From Candidatus Rokuibacteriota bacterium (GTDB lineage Bacteria; Methylomirabilota; Methylomirabilia; Rokubacteriales; CSP1-6), in the NCBI GenBank assembly GCA_003220345.1, contig QHSC01000092.1, positions 1 to 64,000 of the forward strand: a stretch of 64,000 nucleotides of DNA, written 5' to 3'. The translations under genes were made by a program, and so were the position numbers. The notes below the pieces were generated by a model. That model was not told the DNA's origin, searched no databases, and saw only the letters and a program-made list of their open reading frames with translations. This document shows positions 30,207 through 39,817 of the stretch, piece after piece (the first letter of the stretch is position 1; each line of letters starts with the position of its first letter).

Positions 30207-31244
30207 TCACGTCCTTGCTCCAAGCTCGCGGCGCACCATCTGGGCGCCTTCCACGAGGGCGCGAAGCTTGGCGCGGGCCGCCTGCCGGCTGCGCGGCACC
30301 AGGCCGCAATCCGTGCAGGGAAAGAGCCGGCCGGGCTCCACGTGCGGCAGCGCCTTCCTGATGCGCTCGGCCACGAGGGCGGGCGACTCGACCTCCTCGG
30401 TGCCCACGTCGATGACGCCGAGGAGGATGTCCTTTCCGCGCGCCTCCGCGAGGAGGGCCACGTCGACCCCGGAGGCCGCGCACTCCACCGAGATCTGAGC
30501 GATCCGCGTCTCGCGAAGGAGCGGAAGGGTGACGGCGTACTGGCCCCATTCCGTGTTGGCTTTCTTCCAGGCGAGCACGCGGGGGATCCCGTAGCTGTAG
30601 CAGATGTGGATGGCCGTGGTGCAGCTCACGCCTTCGATGGCGGCCTCGAGAGCCCGGATCCCCCAGGCCTTGACCTTGTCGAGATAGATGTTGAAGCACG
30701 GCTCGTCGAACTGGATCACCGCCGCCCCCGCCGCGGCGAGGTCGCGCGCCTCGGCGTTCAGGAGCGCGGCGAAGCGCATGGCCAGGCTCTCCTCGTCCTG
30801 CCCGTAGTGCTCGTCGAGCGTGGTGTCGACCATGGTCATGGGACCGGGCAACGCGACCTTGATCGGGCGACGGGTGTGGGCCTTTGCGAAGGCCAGCGCG
30901 GGGCCCATGACGGGCGCGGGCCGCGTCACCTCGCCGACGATCCGCGCCACCTCCTGCTCGGCGACGTAGCGGCCGCCGCGCGTGCGCTTCTTCCCGAGCC
31001 GCTGCGTGTCGGTCCCCGTCAGGCCGTCGAGGAATCCCCAGATGTAGTGCCGGCGCCGCTGCTCGCCGTCGCTGACGATGTCGATGCCCGCCTCCTCCTG
31101 GTCGAGGAGACAGAGCCGCACGGCGTCGTCCTGGGCCTCGCGCAGTCGATCGGCGGGCGGCCCCCACGGCGCGAAGAGCTGAAGACGTGGATCGGCGAGC
31201 CAGGACGGCTTGGGAAGGCTGCCTGCGAGCGTCGTGGTGAGCAT
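30207..31244 (-). CDS. Cobalamin-independent methionine synthase-like protein, short core-MetE type
   Basis: 345 aa; TTLAGSLPKPSW, SDGEQRR, AVIQFDEPCF, AIHICYSYG, PCTDCGL (putative Zn ligands); the N-terminal MetE half is absent. Confidence 0.85.
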   Translation of the reverse strand: MLTTTLAGSLPKPSWLADPRLQLFAPWGPPADRLREAQDDAVRLCLLDQEEAGIDIVSDGEQRRRHYIWGFLDGLTGTDTQRLGKKRTRGGRYVAEQEVARIVGEVTRPAPVMGPALAFAKAHTRRPIKVALPGPMTMVDTTLDEHYGQDEESLAMRFAALLNAEARDLAAAGAAVIQFDEPCFNIYLDKVKAWGIRALEAAIEGVSCTTAIHICYSYGIPRVLAWKKANTEWGQYAVTLPLLRETRIAQISVECAASGVDVALLAEARGKDILLGVIDVGTEEVESPALVAERIRKALPHVEPGRLFPCTDCGLVPRSRQAARAKLRALVEGAQMVRRELGART

Positions 31245-31320
31245 GGCCGGGCCACAATAGCGGGGCGCGCGGGATGAGTCAATTCACGGATCGGCAACGT
31301 TCGCGTGGCACGACACGCGC

Positions 31321-31326
31321 TATAAT
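31321..31326 (+). promoter_or_regulatory. Candidate -10 element (TATAAT)
   Basis: Consensus hexamer in the intergenic region 66 bp before the 31392 ATG; no good -35 seen. Confidence 0.35.
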
Positions 31327-31391
31327 CCCGGCGCCATGACGAGCCGCCGTCCCGTGCTTCAGAGGACCACCCACCACCGGAGGAGCGAAGG

Positions 31392-32672
31392 ATGAGACGA
31401 GCGCTTGCCCTGCTGCTGATCGCGGGTCTTCTCGGCGCGGCTGGCCCGGCCGTCGCCCAGGGCCCCATCGTGGCCCAGTTCTGGTACTCCTTCGGCGGCA
31501 AGAACCGCGAGGTCACCGAGGCCCACATCAAGAAGTTCAACGAGTCGCAGTCCAAGTACCGGATCGAGGGAACCTTCCAGGGCGACTACTTCCAGGCCCT
31601 GGCCAAGATCCGCGCGGCGGCGGCGACCAAGACCGCCCCCGCCGTCTTCCACGTGATCGGCGAGGCCATGCCCCAGCTCTGGCAGGCGGGGCTGTTCGAG
31701 AACCTCGAGCCCTATGCCAAGGGCGCCAACGGCACCAATCTCGAGGACTTCCTTCCCGGCCAGACCCAGCACACGTACTTCGATTATCTCGGCAAGCCGC
31801 CCGCGCCGCTCTTCGCCCTCCCGTTCTTCCGCAGCACGCCCATCCTCTACTACAACGCCGAGATGCTGCAGGCCAAGGGCGTCAAGGTGCCGACGACCTG
31901 GGACGAGCTGCACGACGTCGCGGGCAAGCTGACCGTGCGTGAGGGCAGCGATGTCAAGGTCTACGGCTTCGAGGTGCCCATCGACTGGTGGTTCTGGTAC
32001 GCGATGCTCCACGAGGCGGGCGGCAGCCTGCTCACCGCTGACGGCAAGAAGGCCGCGTTCCGCGAGAAGGGCGCCGAGGCGCTGCAGTTCTGGGTGGACC
32101 TGGTCAACAAGGACAAGACCATGAAGCGGCCTCCCGGCAAGGACTACAACGCCTGGGAGGTGACCAACACGGATTTCCTGAACCAGCGCGTGGCCATGAT
32201 CTACACCTCCACCGCCTTCCTCAACTACATGACGGAGAACGCGAAGTTCAAGTTCGGGACCGCCTTCCTGCCCGGGAAGGCCAAGCAGGCGGTGCCGACG
32301 GGCGGCACCTTCTTCGTCATCGCCAGGGACGCGCCCGCGCCGCAGAAGGAGGCGGGCTGGGCCTTCATCAAGTGGATGACCGATCCCGCCCAGACCATCT
32401 CGCTCTCCAAGGCCACGGGCTACATGCCCATCCGCACCTCGGCCGTGAACTCGCCGGAGATGCAGGATTTCTACAAGCAGAACCCGAACTACAAGACGGC
32501 CATCGACCAGCTCCGCACGGCCCAGCGCTTCCCGTTCTCGCCGGGGCTCATCGAGATCCAGCGTGAGGTGATCCAGCCGAACCTCGAGGCGGCCGTCCTC
32601 GGCATCAAGACCTCGGCGGAGATCATGCAGGCGGCCGAAGCCAAGGCCAACGAAATCCTGGGCAAGCAATAG
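31392..32672 (+). CDS. CUT1-type (sugar/glycerol-3-phosphate-like) ABC transporter substrate-binding protein
   Basis: Signal peptide; IVAQFWYSFGGKNREVTEAHIKKFNESQSKYRIEGTFQGDYFQALAKIRAA; PTGGTFFVIARDAP. Confidence 0.92.
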   Translation: MRRALALLLIAGLLGAAGPAVAQGPIVAQFWYSFGGKNREVTEAHIKKFNESQSKYRIEGTFQGDYFQALAKIRAAAATKTAPAVFHVIGEAMPQLWQAGLFENLEPYAKGANGTNLEDFLPGQTQHTYFDYLGKPPAPLFALPFFRSTPILYYNAEMLQAKGVKVPTTWDELHDVAGKLTVREGSDVKVYGFEVPIDWWFWYAMLHEAGGSLLTADGKKAAFREKGAEALQFWVDLVNKDKTMKRPPGKDYNAWEVTNTDFLNQRVAMIYTSTAFLNYMTENAKFKFGTAFLPGKAKQAVPTGGTFFVIARDAPAPQKEAGWAFIKWMTDPAQTISLSKATGYMPIRTSAVNSPEMQDFYKQNPNYKTAIDQLRTAQRFPFSPGLIEIQREVIQPNLEAAVLGIKTSAEIMQAAEAKANEILGKQ

Positions 32673-32673
32673 G

Positions 32674-33549
32674 CTGCTGAAACCTGCGCGCGACGCGTGG
32701 CTGGGATGGGGGCTGGTCGCGCCCTCGCTGCTGCTCTTCGCGCTCGTGTACCTCTACCCGGTCGCCTACTCGGCGTGGGTGAGCGTTTACGAGTGGGATC
32801 TCTCGACCCCCGCGCGCTACGTGGGCCTCCAGAACTACCGCGCCCTCTGGTCCGCGGAGTTCGGCGAAGTCGTCGCCAACACCGTCTGGTATTCCGTGGG
32901 CGTCGTCGTCCTGTCCCAGGCCCTGGGGCTGGCTCTCGCCCTCGCGCTCAACAACCGCACGCGACTCGGCGCGCTCTTCCAGGCCTCGATCTTCAGCTCG
33001 TACGTCGTCTCCTGGGTCGCCGTGTCGCTCCTCTGGATCTGGCTCCTCGACCCGCAGTACGGGCTCGTCACCTACCTGCTCCGGCTCGTCGGGCTGCCGT
33101 CGGTGAACTGGCTCGGCGACCACCGCATCGCGCTCTGGTCGCTCGTGCTCGTGACGGTGTGGAAGACGGTGGGCTATCCGCTCGTGATCTATCTCGCCGG
33201 CCTGCAGGCCATCCCCGGCGACCTCCTGGAGGCGGCCGCCCTCGATGGCGCGGGCAGCTGGCAGCGCTTCCGCCACATCACCTGGCCGCTCCTCGCCCCC
33301 ACCAGCCTGTTCCTCTTGATCACGCTCACCGTGGCGAGCTTCCAGGGCTTCGACATCGTCCGGATCATGACCCAGGGCGGGCCGGTCACCGCCACCATGA
33401 TCTACGTCTACTACATCTACGAGCAGGCCTTTCAGTACTTCAAGCTCGGCAAGGCGTCGGCGGCCGTCGTGATCTTCTTCGCACTGATCGTGGGCCTGAC
33501 CTTCCTCCAGTGGCTGCTCTTCCGGCGGCGCCTTCACTACACGGCATGA
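32674..33549 (+). CDS. CUT1-type ABC transporter permease (UgpA/MalF-like); start codon uncertain (32674-32746)
   Basis: WGLVAPSLLLFALVYLYPVAYSAWVSVYEWDL; EAAALDGAGSWQRFRHITWPLLAPT. Confidence 0.9.
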   Translation: MLKPARDAWLGWGLVAPSLLLFALVYLYPVAYSAWVSVYEWDLSTPARYVGLQNYRALWSAEFGEVVANTVWYSVGVVVLSQALGLALALALNNRTRLGALFQASIFSSYVVSWVAVSLLWIWLLDPQYGLVTYLLRLVGLPSVNWLGDHRIALWSLVLVTVWKTVGYPLVIYLAGLQAIPGDLLEAAALDGAGSWQRFRHITWPLLAPTSLFLLITLTVASFQGFDIVRIMTQGGPVTATMIYVYYIYEQAFQYFKLGKASAAVVIFFALIVGLTFLQWLLFRRRLHYTA

Positions 33550-34373
33550 CGAGCTCGAGTCCTCTCATTCGCGCGCTCACCATCGCCGGGCTCGCCGCGG
33601 TGGCGCTCGTCGAGGTCTTCCCCTACCTCTGGATGCTCAGCACGTCGCTGAAGGACCTTCCCAGCGTGACCCAGTTCCCGCCCACGCTGCTTCCGCATCC
33701 GCCCCGCTGGGACAACTACGCCAAGGCCTGGAGCTCCGGGCCGTTTCTCCACTACGCGATGAACAATGTCATCCAGACCCTGGGCATCCTCGTGCTCCAG
33801 CTCTTCTTTGGCTGCCTCGCGGGCTACGGGTTCAGCAAGACTCGCTTTCGCGGCCGCGACGCCTGCTTCCTGATCGTGATCGCCTGCCTCGTGGTGCCGC
33901 CCCAGGTGCGCTTCGTCCCCCTCTACATGCTCTTCAGCAAGGTCGGCCTGCTCAACACCTACGCCTCGCTCATCCTGCCCTATGCCGTCTCCGCCCTCGG
34001 CACCTTCCTCATCCGCGAGGCCTTCATGCAGATCAGCGACGATATCGTGGATGCCGCGCGCGTGGACGGGGCGGGCGTGCTCACCATCATCTTCCGCATC
34101 ATGGCGCCGATCGCCCGACCCACCCTGGTCGCCTTCTCGCTGTTCAGCGTGGTCTATCACTGGAACGACTTCTTCTGGCCTCTCGTGATGACCACCAACG
34201 AGGCGGTGCGCACGCTGCCCATCGGCGTGGCCATGCTGCGCGAGGAGGGGACGGGGGCGCGGTGGCACATCATCATGGCGGGCAGCATGTTCGTGGTCGC
34301 CCCGGTGCTCCTGGTCTTCGCGGTCGCCCAGCGCCACATCATTCGCGCCTTCACGTTCACATCGCTCAAGTGA
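33546..34373 (+). CDS. CUT1-type ABC transporter permease (UgpE/MalG-like)
   Basis: MTSSSPLIRALTIAG; DAARVDGAGVLTIIFRIMAPIARPTLV EAA-loop. ATG overlaps the upstream TGA. Confidence 0.92.
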   Translation: MTSSSPLIRALTIAGLAAVALVEVFPYLWMLSTSLKDLPSVTQFPPTLLPHPPRWDNYAKAWSSGPFLHYAMNNVIQTLGILVLQLFFGCLAGYGFSKTRFRGRDACFLIVIACLVVPPQVRFVPLYMLFSKVGLLNTYASLILPYAVSALGTFLIREAFMQISDDIVDAARVDGAGVLTIIFRIMAPIARPTLVAFSLFSVVYHWNDFFWPLVMTTNEAVRTLPIGVAMLREEGTGARWHIIMAGSMFVVAPVLLVFAVAQRHIIRAFTFTSLK

Positions 34374-34383
34374 TCGGGGAACC

Positions 34384-34412
34384 TTGACAGGTCACCGCAA
34401 GTTTGCTAAAAG
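34384..34412 (+). promoter_or_regulatory. Candidate sigma70-type promoter TTGACA-N17-TAAAAG
   Basis: Consensus -35 at 34384-34389, 17-nt spacer, TAAAAG at 34407-34412; ahead of SBP start 34468. Confidence 0.5.
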
Positions 34413-34467
34413 AAAGGGCAATTCCGAGCTGACCCGACTCATTCCCGAACATTTGAGGAGGACCCGA

Positions 34468-35646
34468 ATGACCACATCGCTGTGGAAACTCGCGGGCGCC
34501 GCAGCCGTGACGGTGCTCTTCGGCATATCCGAAGTCGAGGCGCAGGCCCCGCTCAAGATCGGCGCTTCGCTGTCGTTGACCGGCACCTACGCCAAGCCCG
34601 GCACGTACCAGAAAGAGGGCTACGAGATCTGCGCCGACGAGCTCAACGCCAAGGGTGGGCTTCTCGGGCGCAAGGTCGAGTTCGTGATGTACGACGACCA
34701 GTCCTCCACCCAGACCGCGCAGCGGCTCTACGAGAAGCTCATCACGGAGGACAAGGTGGAGGCGGTGATGGGCCCGTACTCCTCCGCGATCACCGAGTCG
34801 GTGGCGGGAATCAGTGAAAAGTACAAGAAGGTCATGGTCTCGCCCCTGGCCGCGACCACGTCGATCTTCCGGCAAGGGCGCAAGTACATCTTCATGGTCA
34901 TCTCTCCGGCCGAGTTCTACCTGGAAGGGCTCGTGGACATGGGGGCCAAGCGCGGGCTCAAGACCATCGCCATCGTCAACGAGGACACGCTCTTCCCCAA
35001 GGCCACCGTGGTGGGCACGGAGGAGCTGGCGAAGAAGCGCGGGCTCCAGGTTGTCCTCCGGGAGGCCTACCCGAAGGGGAACACGGATTTCTCGGCGCTC
35101 CTTGTGAAGATCAAGGCGGTCAATCCGGACATCATCGCGGCGGCGACCTACTTCGACGACGCCGTCGCCATCACGCGGCAGATGAAGGAGCTGAACGTCA
35201 ATCCGAAGATGTTCGGGGTGACCGTGGGTGGCGACATCCCCGAGTTCCACACGCTCCTCAAGCAGAATGCGGAATACGTGTACGGCTCGACCCAGTGGGA
35301 CGAGGTGCTGCCGTATCCGGGACAGAAGGAATTCCTGTCCGCCTACCAGAAGAAGTTCAAGCACGAGCCTTCGTACCACGCGGCCGCGGGCTACGCGGGC
35401 TGCCTCATCTATGCCGAGGGCGTCAAGCGCGCGAAGAGCCTGGATGCCGATCTCGTCCGCGCCGAGCTCTTGAAGCTCAAGATCCGCACGGCCTTCGGAG
35501 ACTACACGGTGGACCAGGACGGCTTCCAGACGGCGCACAAGATGGTGATGATCCAGTGGCAGGACGGCAAGCGGGTGGTCGTGTGGCCGGATGACCTGGC
35601 CAGCGGCAAGCTTCGCTTCCCCACGCCGCCCTGGAGCCAGCGGTAG
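34468..35646 (+). CDS. Branched-chain amino acid-type ABC transporter substrate-binding protein
   Basis: aggagga Shine-Dalgarno; PLKIGASLSLTGTYAKPGTYQKEGYEICADELNAKGGLLGRKVEFVMYDDQSSTQTAQRLYEKLI. Confidence 0.94.
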   Translation: MTTSLWKLAGAAAVTVLFGISEVEAQAPLKIGASLSLTGTYAKPGTYQKEGYEICADELNAKGGLLGRKVEFVMYDDQSSTQTAQRLYEKLITEDKVEAVMGPYSSAITESVAGISEKYKKVMVSPLAATTSIFRQGRKYIFMVISPAEFYLEGLVDMGAKRGLKTIAIVNEDTLFPKATVVGTEELAKKRGLQVVLREAYPKGNTDFSALLVKIKAVNPDIIAAATYFDDAVAITRQMKELNVNPKMFGVTVGGDIPEFHTLLKQNAEYVYGSTQWDEVLPYPGQKEFLSAYQKKFKHEPSYHAAAGYAGCLIYAEGVKRAKSLDADLVRAELLKLKIRTAFGDYTVDQDGFQTAHKMVMIQWQDGKRVVVWPDDLASGKLRFPTPPWSQR

Positions 35647-35655
35647 CCTGAGCCC

Positions 35656-36528
35656 TTGTCCGTCATCACGCCCGCCATGCTAGGCCAGGTCGTCATCTCT
35701 GGCCTGCTGGCGGGCGCGCTGTATGCCATGGTCGCCCTCGGGCTCGGGCTCATCTTCGGCGTGATGCGCGTGCTCAATGTCTCCCACGGCCCGCTGCTCA
35801 TGCTGGGGGCGTACACGACGTTCTGGCTCTTCCAGTGGCTCGGGCTGAACCCCTACCTCTCGCTCCTTGTCACGATGCCGCTTCTCTTCCTGGTCGGCAT
35901 GGCCTTGCAGCGTCTCTTCGTCCGACGCGTGGTGGACGCCCCCGAGCTCTCCTCGCTCCTCCTCACGTTCGGGGTGTCCATCGCCATCGTGAACCTTGCC
36001 CAGCTCGCCTTCACGGCCGACCTCCGTTCCGTGGAATACCTGACCGGCTCCTTCGTGTGGGGACCGTTCGCCTTCTCCAAGTCGCGCGTCATCGCCTGCG
36101 CCTTCGCCATCGTCATCACCACCGCCGCCTTCCTGTTCCTCCGGAAGACGCGTCTCGGCAAGGCGGTGCGCGCCGTCTCGCAGAGCCGTGAGGTCGCCCA
36201 GGTCTGCGGCATCGATGTCGGCCGCATCCACATGCTGGCCTTCGGTATCGGCTCGGCCCTGGCCGCGGCGGGCGGGTCGCTGGTGGCCGTCATGGTGGCG
36301 ATCCAGCCCGAGATGGGACAGGTCTACACCTTCAAGTCCTTCCTCGTCATCGTGCTGGGCGGGGCGGGGAACTATCCGGGGGCGCTCCTGGGCGGCCTCC
36401 TCCTGGGACTGATCGAGCAGCTCTCCTCGCTCTTCCTCACCACCCAGGTCAATGAAGCGGTCGCCTATGTCCTGCTGGTTCTCGTCCTGCTCGTGCGTCC
36501 CACCGGCCTCCTGAAGGGCCGCGCGTGA
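35656..36528 (+). CDS. livH: Branched-chain amino acid-type ABC transporter permease (LivH)
   Basis: GLLAGALYAMVALGLGLIFGVMRVLNVSHGPLLMLGAY; FKSFLVIVLGGAGNYPGALLGG. Confidence 0.94.
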   Translation: MSVITPAMLGQVVISGLLAGALYAMVALGLGLIFGVMRVLNVSHGPLLMLGAYTTFWLFQWLGLNPYLSLLVTMPLLFLVGMALQRLFVRRVVDAPELSSLLLTFGVSIAIVNLAQLAFTADLRSVEYLTGSFVWGPFAFSKSRVIACAFAIVITTAAFLFLRKTRLGKAVRAVSQSREVAQVCGIDVGRIHMLAFGIGSALAAAGGSLVAVMVAIQPEMGQVYTFKSFLVIVLGGAGNYPGALLGGLLLGLIEQLSSLFLTTQVNEAVAYVLLVLVLLVRPTGLLKGRA

Positions 36529-37445
36529 AGCGTTGGCTCTCGTCCGGCTTCTGCGTGCTGCTCCTCGGGCTCGCCCTCTATCCCATGGCCGGCACCGGCT
36601 ACGGCATCCGCTTCATGCTCCAACTCTTCATGTGGATCGCTCTCGCCCAGTCGTGGAACCTGATCTCCGGGCTCACGGGCTATGTGTCGTTCGGTCATAT
36701 CGTGTTCTTCGGCATGGGCGCCTATACCGCGGCCATCCTCATCGCCAAGCTCGGCTGGCCCTGGCTCCTGGCCAGCCTCGCCGGCGGCGTGGGGGCGATC
36801 GTGCTGGCCACGGTGATCGGCTGGCCCTGTCTGCGCCTGAAGGGTCCCTACTTCGCCATTTCGATGCTGGGGCTCAACGAGGTCCTGCGCGTGGCGGTGT
36901 CCTATTTCGAAGGGCTCACGGGCGGGGGCAGCGGGCTCTCCCTCCCGTCCCTCTACGCCAGCGTGGCCATCTATTATTCCATGGGGATCGTGGCGCTGGC
37001 CGTGACCGCCCTCGCCTATGTCGTCGTCACCTCGCGCTTTGGGCTCCGGCTGATGACGATCCGCGAGGACGAGATCGCGGCGGAGGCCATGGGCATCGAT
37101 ACCTTCCGCTACAAGCTCTACGCGTTTCTGCTCTCCGCCGTCGGCCCGGGTATCGTGGGCGGCCTCGCCGCGCGCGATCAGAGCTATATCGAGCCGGTCT
37201 CCGTCTTCCCGCTCATCATGACCATCACGATGATCGTGATGGTGCTCTTCGGCGGCAAGGGCACGATCTGGGGGCCGGTGCTCGGGGCGGTCCTGCTCTT
37301 CACCCTCCAGGAGATGATCTGGTCCCGCTTCATCTATGTCCACCAGCTCCTCTTCGGTGCCATCATCGTCATCGTGGTGCTCTTCATGCCCCGCGGCATC
37401 CTGGGTGTCCTGCAGCAGAAATACAACCTCCCCCGGACCATCTAG
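36525..37445 (+). CDS. livM: Branched-chain amino acid-type ABC transporter permease (LivM)
   Basis: QSWNLISGLTGYVSFGHIVFFGMGAYTAAIL; TIREDEIAAEAMGIDTFRYKLYAFLLSA. Confidence 0.94.
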   Translation: MKRWLSSGFCVLLLGLALYPMAGTGYGIRFMLQLFMWIALAQSWNLISGLTGYVSFGHIVFFGMGAYTAAILIAKLGWPWLLASLAGGVGAIVLATVIGWPCLRLKGPYFAISMLGLNEVLRVAVSYFEGLTGGGSGLSLPSLYASVAIYYSMGIVALAVTALAYVVVTSRFGLRLMTIREDEIAAEAMGIDTFRYKLYAFLLSAVGPGIVGGLAARDQSYIEPVSVFPLIMTITMIVMVLFGGKGTIWGPVLGAVLLFTLQEMIWSRFIYVHQLLFGAIIVIVVLFMPRGILGVLQQKYNLPRTI

Positions 37446-37462
37446 TCTTGGCTTTCAAAAAT

Positions 37463-37636
37463 CCGACACCACGCGGCGGCGGGTGGGGCAGGGGGCATCC
37501 CCCGCGGACCCGTATCTTCTGCGCGCCATCGAAGCCAAAGACCTCATTCTCGTGGCTCCTTACGAGACTCCACAGCGGGCCGCGAGTCAGCGTGGTCCGC
37601 GGGGGATGCCCCCTGCTCCGCCCGCCGCATTGTCGG
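37463..37636. repeat. Long interrupted inverted repeat (about 174 bp) within the liv operon
   Basis: ggcgggtggggcagggggcatcccccgcggacc (37478-37510) vs ggtccgcgggggatgccccctgctccgcccgcc (37594-37626), 2 mismatches; outer ccgaca/tgtcgg ends also match. Confidence 0.88.
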
Positions 37637-37650
37637 CACGCACAACTTTG

Positions 37651-38355
37651 ATGCCGCCCATCTTAGAAATCGACCGAGTCGTCAAACGCTTCGGTGGCGT
37701 CACCGCCGTGGATCACGTCTCCTTGAGCCTGGAGGCCGGGCACATCTACGGCCTGATCGGCCCCAACGGCTCGGGCAAGACCACGCTCTTCAACTGCATC
37801 ACCGGCGTCGAGCAGCGTGACGAGGGCGAGATCCGCTTCAAAAGGCGACGGATCGACGGGCTCAAGCCGCATCAGGTCTTTCACGAAGGCATCGGGCGCA
37901 CCTTCCAGATCATCCGGGTCTTTCCCGAGCTCACGGCGCTGGAGAACTTGCTCGTGGTCACCACCGATGACTACGCGCAGGCGAGCGAGCGCGCCCGCGA
38001 GCTCCTCCGCTTCGTCAAGCTCGAGGGGTTGGCCGGCGAGTACGCGGGCAATCTCTCCTACGGCCAGCAGAAGCTCGTGGAGTTCATCCGCGTCCTCATG
38101 ACGGACCCGGAGCTCATCCTCCTCGACGAGCCGGCGGCGGGCGTCAACCGCACCCTCCTCAACGACCTCCTGGATGCCGTGCGGCAGCTGCGTGATCGAG
38201 GCAAGACCGTGCTCCTCGTGGAGCACGACATGAAGGTCGTGATGGGACTCTGCGAGACGGTCTTCGTCCTCGACCACGGCGAGAAGCTGGCCGAGGGACC
38301 GCCCGGCGTCATCCAGACCGACGAGCGAGTGATTGAAGCCTATTTTGGTCGCTAG
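37651..38355 (+). CDS. livG: Branched-chain amino acid-type ABC transporter ATP-binding protein (LivG)
   Basis: IYGLIGPNGSGKTTLFNCITGVEQRDEG; GIGRTFQIIRVFPELTALENLL; LSYGQQKLVEFIRVLMTDPELILLDEPAAGVN. Confidence 0.93.
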   Translation: MPPILEIDRVVKRFGGVTAVDHVSLSLEAGHIYGLIGPNGSGKTTLFNCITGVEQRDEGEIRFKRRRIDGLKPHQVFHEGIGRTFQIIRVFPELTALENLLVVTTDDYAQASERARELLRFVKLEGLAGEYAGNLSYGQQKLVEFIRVLMTDPELILLDEPAAGVNRTLLNDLLDAVRQLRDRGKTVLLVEHDMKVVMGLCETVFVLDHGEKLAEGPPGVIQTDERVIEAYFGR

Positions 38356-39817
38356 CGCCGGCCTCGCCCTCTATCTCGTCTGGCGCTCCCTGAGCTGGCC
38401 GCTCATCCACGATGCCCCCCTCATGCACTACGTCGCCTGGCTCATCACCCAGGGCGCGGTGCCGTACCGCGACGTCTTCGACATGAATCTCCCCGGCGTC
38501 TACCTGGTTCACGTGGCCGTGATCAAGACGCTGGGGGAAGGGAGTGTGGCCTGGCGGCTCTTCGACCTGGGGTGGCTCGCCGCCACCGCCGCCGCGCTCT
38601 GGGGCTTCTGCCGGCGCATGGGTGATGACTGGAGCGGGCTCGGCGCCGCGCTCCTGTTCATCCTCTATCATCTAGCCGGCGGCGCCTGGCGCGCGGGCCA
38701 GCGCGATTTCTTGCTTGCCCTGCTCCTCGTGCTGGCGGCCTGGGGTGTGGCGCGGAGCTGGGAGACGGGTGAAACCCTCGTGCCGCTCGCGTGGGGGGGT
38801 CTGGCGGCGGGCGCCGGCATCATGATCAAGCCCCACGTGGCGGCCTTCTGGCTCGCCTGCGCGCCCATCGTGATCCTGGGCGCGAGCCGGGCGCGGCGTT
38901 CCGCCGTTGCCGCCGTGGCCGTCTGGACGGGCGCCGGCCTCGCCGTCCCCGTGCTCGTGCTCGGCTGGCTCGCGATGCGCGGCGGGCTCGGCGCCTTCGC
39001 CGACATCACCACCGGGTATGTCTTGCCGCTCTACAGCCGAGTAGGTGGCGAGCCGATCTGGCAGGTGATGCGCTGGCACGCCTACGGCTGGCAGATCTGG
39101 ATCTGCCTGGTTGCCCTCGCGCTCCTGGGGGCGGCCCAGCGCATCCCCGCGCCGTATGGAATCAGGCGCGCGCTCGCCGTCCTGGGCGCGGTCTATGGCG
39201 GCTGGCATTTCACGAGCCAGGGCAAGGGATGGGAGTATCACCTCTACCCGCTGGCCGTCTTTCTCTGCGTCCTCGGCTCCATGGCCCTGGCCCCGGCCTC
39301 TCGGGCGACGGCGAGCCGGTGGAACGTCGCGCCGGGTCTGTCGCGGGCGGCCAGCCTGGCCGTCCTCGTGACCGTCGTGGCGTTCCTTGGCCTCAAGGGC
39401 GTGGACGCCGCCGATGCGCCCTGGATCGCAGCCAAGGAGCGGCGCGTCTCGGCGCTGGTGCGTGACCTCGAGCCGCTCGTGGGACCCGGCGGCACCGTGC
39501 AGGTGATGGACGTGACCGAGGGCGGGATTCACGCGCTCCTGCGCCTGCACCTCCGAGAGCCCACGCGCTTCCTCTACGACTTTCACTTCTTTCACGACGA
39601 GGGAGACCCGCGCATCCAGGCCCTTCGCGCCGAGTTCTCGCGCGGCCTCGAGACGCGGCCTCCCGTTGCCGTGGTGATCTTCCGCGACACGTGGCGCCGC
39701 GCGGGCTATGCCCGGCTGGAGGCGCTCCCGGCAGTCACCCGCCTCCTCCAGACTGACTACCGCCTCGCCGTCGAGGGCGACGGCTATCGGATCTATGCGC
39801 AGCGAAGCCGTTCGTAG
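38333..39817 (+). CDS. GT39/GT83-like polytopic membrane glycosyltransferase
   Basis: LIHDAPLMHYVAWLITQGAVPYRDVFDMNLPGVYLVH motif and many TM helices; start overlaps the LivG 3' end by 23 bp. Confidence 0.82.
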   Translation: MKPILVASAGLALYLVWRSLSWPLIHDAPLMHYVAWLITQGAVPYRDVFDMNLPGVYLVHVAVIKTLGEGSVAWRLFDLGWLAATAAALWGFCRRMGDDWSGLGAALLFILYHLAGGAWRAGQRDFLLALLLVLAAWGVARSWETGETLVPLAWGGLAAGAGIMIKPHVAAFWLACAPIVILGASRARRSAVAAVAVWTGAGLAVPVLVLGWLAMRGGLGAFADITTGYVLPLYSRVGGEPIWQVMRWHAYGWQIWICLVALALLGAAQRIPAPYGIRRALAVLGAVYGGWHFTSQGKGWEYHLYPLAVFLCVLGSMALAPASRATASRWNVAPGLSRAASLAVLVTVVAFLGLKGVDAADAPWIAAKERRVSALVRDLEPLVGPGGTVQVMDVTEGGIHALLRLHLREPTRFLYDFHFFHDEGDPRIQALRAEFSRGLETRPPVAVVIFRDTWRRAGYARLEALPAVTRLLQTDYRLAVEGDGYRIYAQRSRS

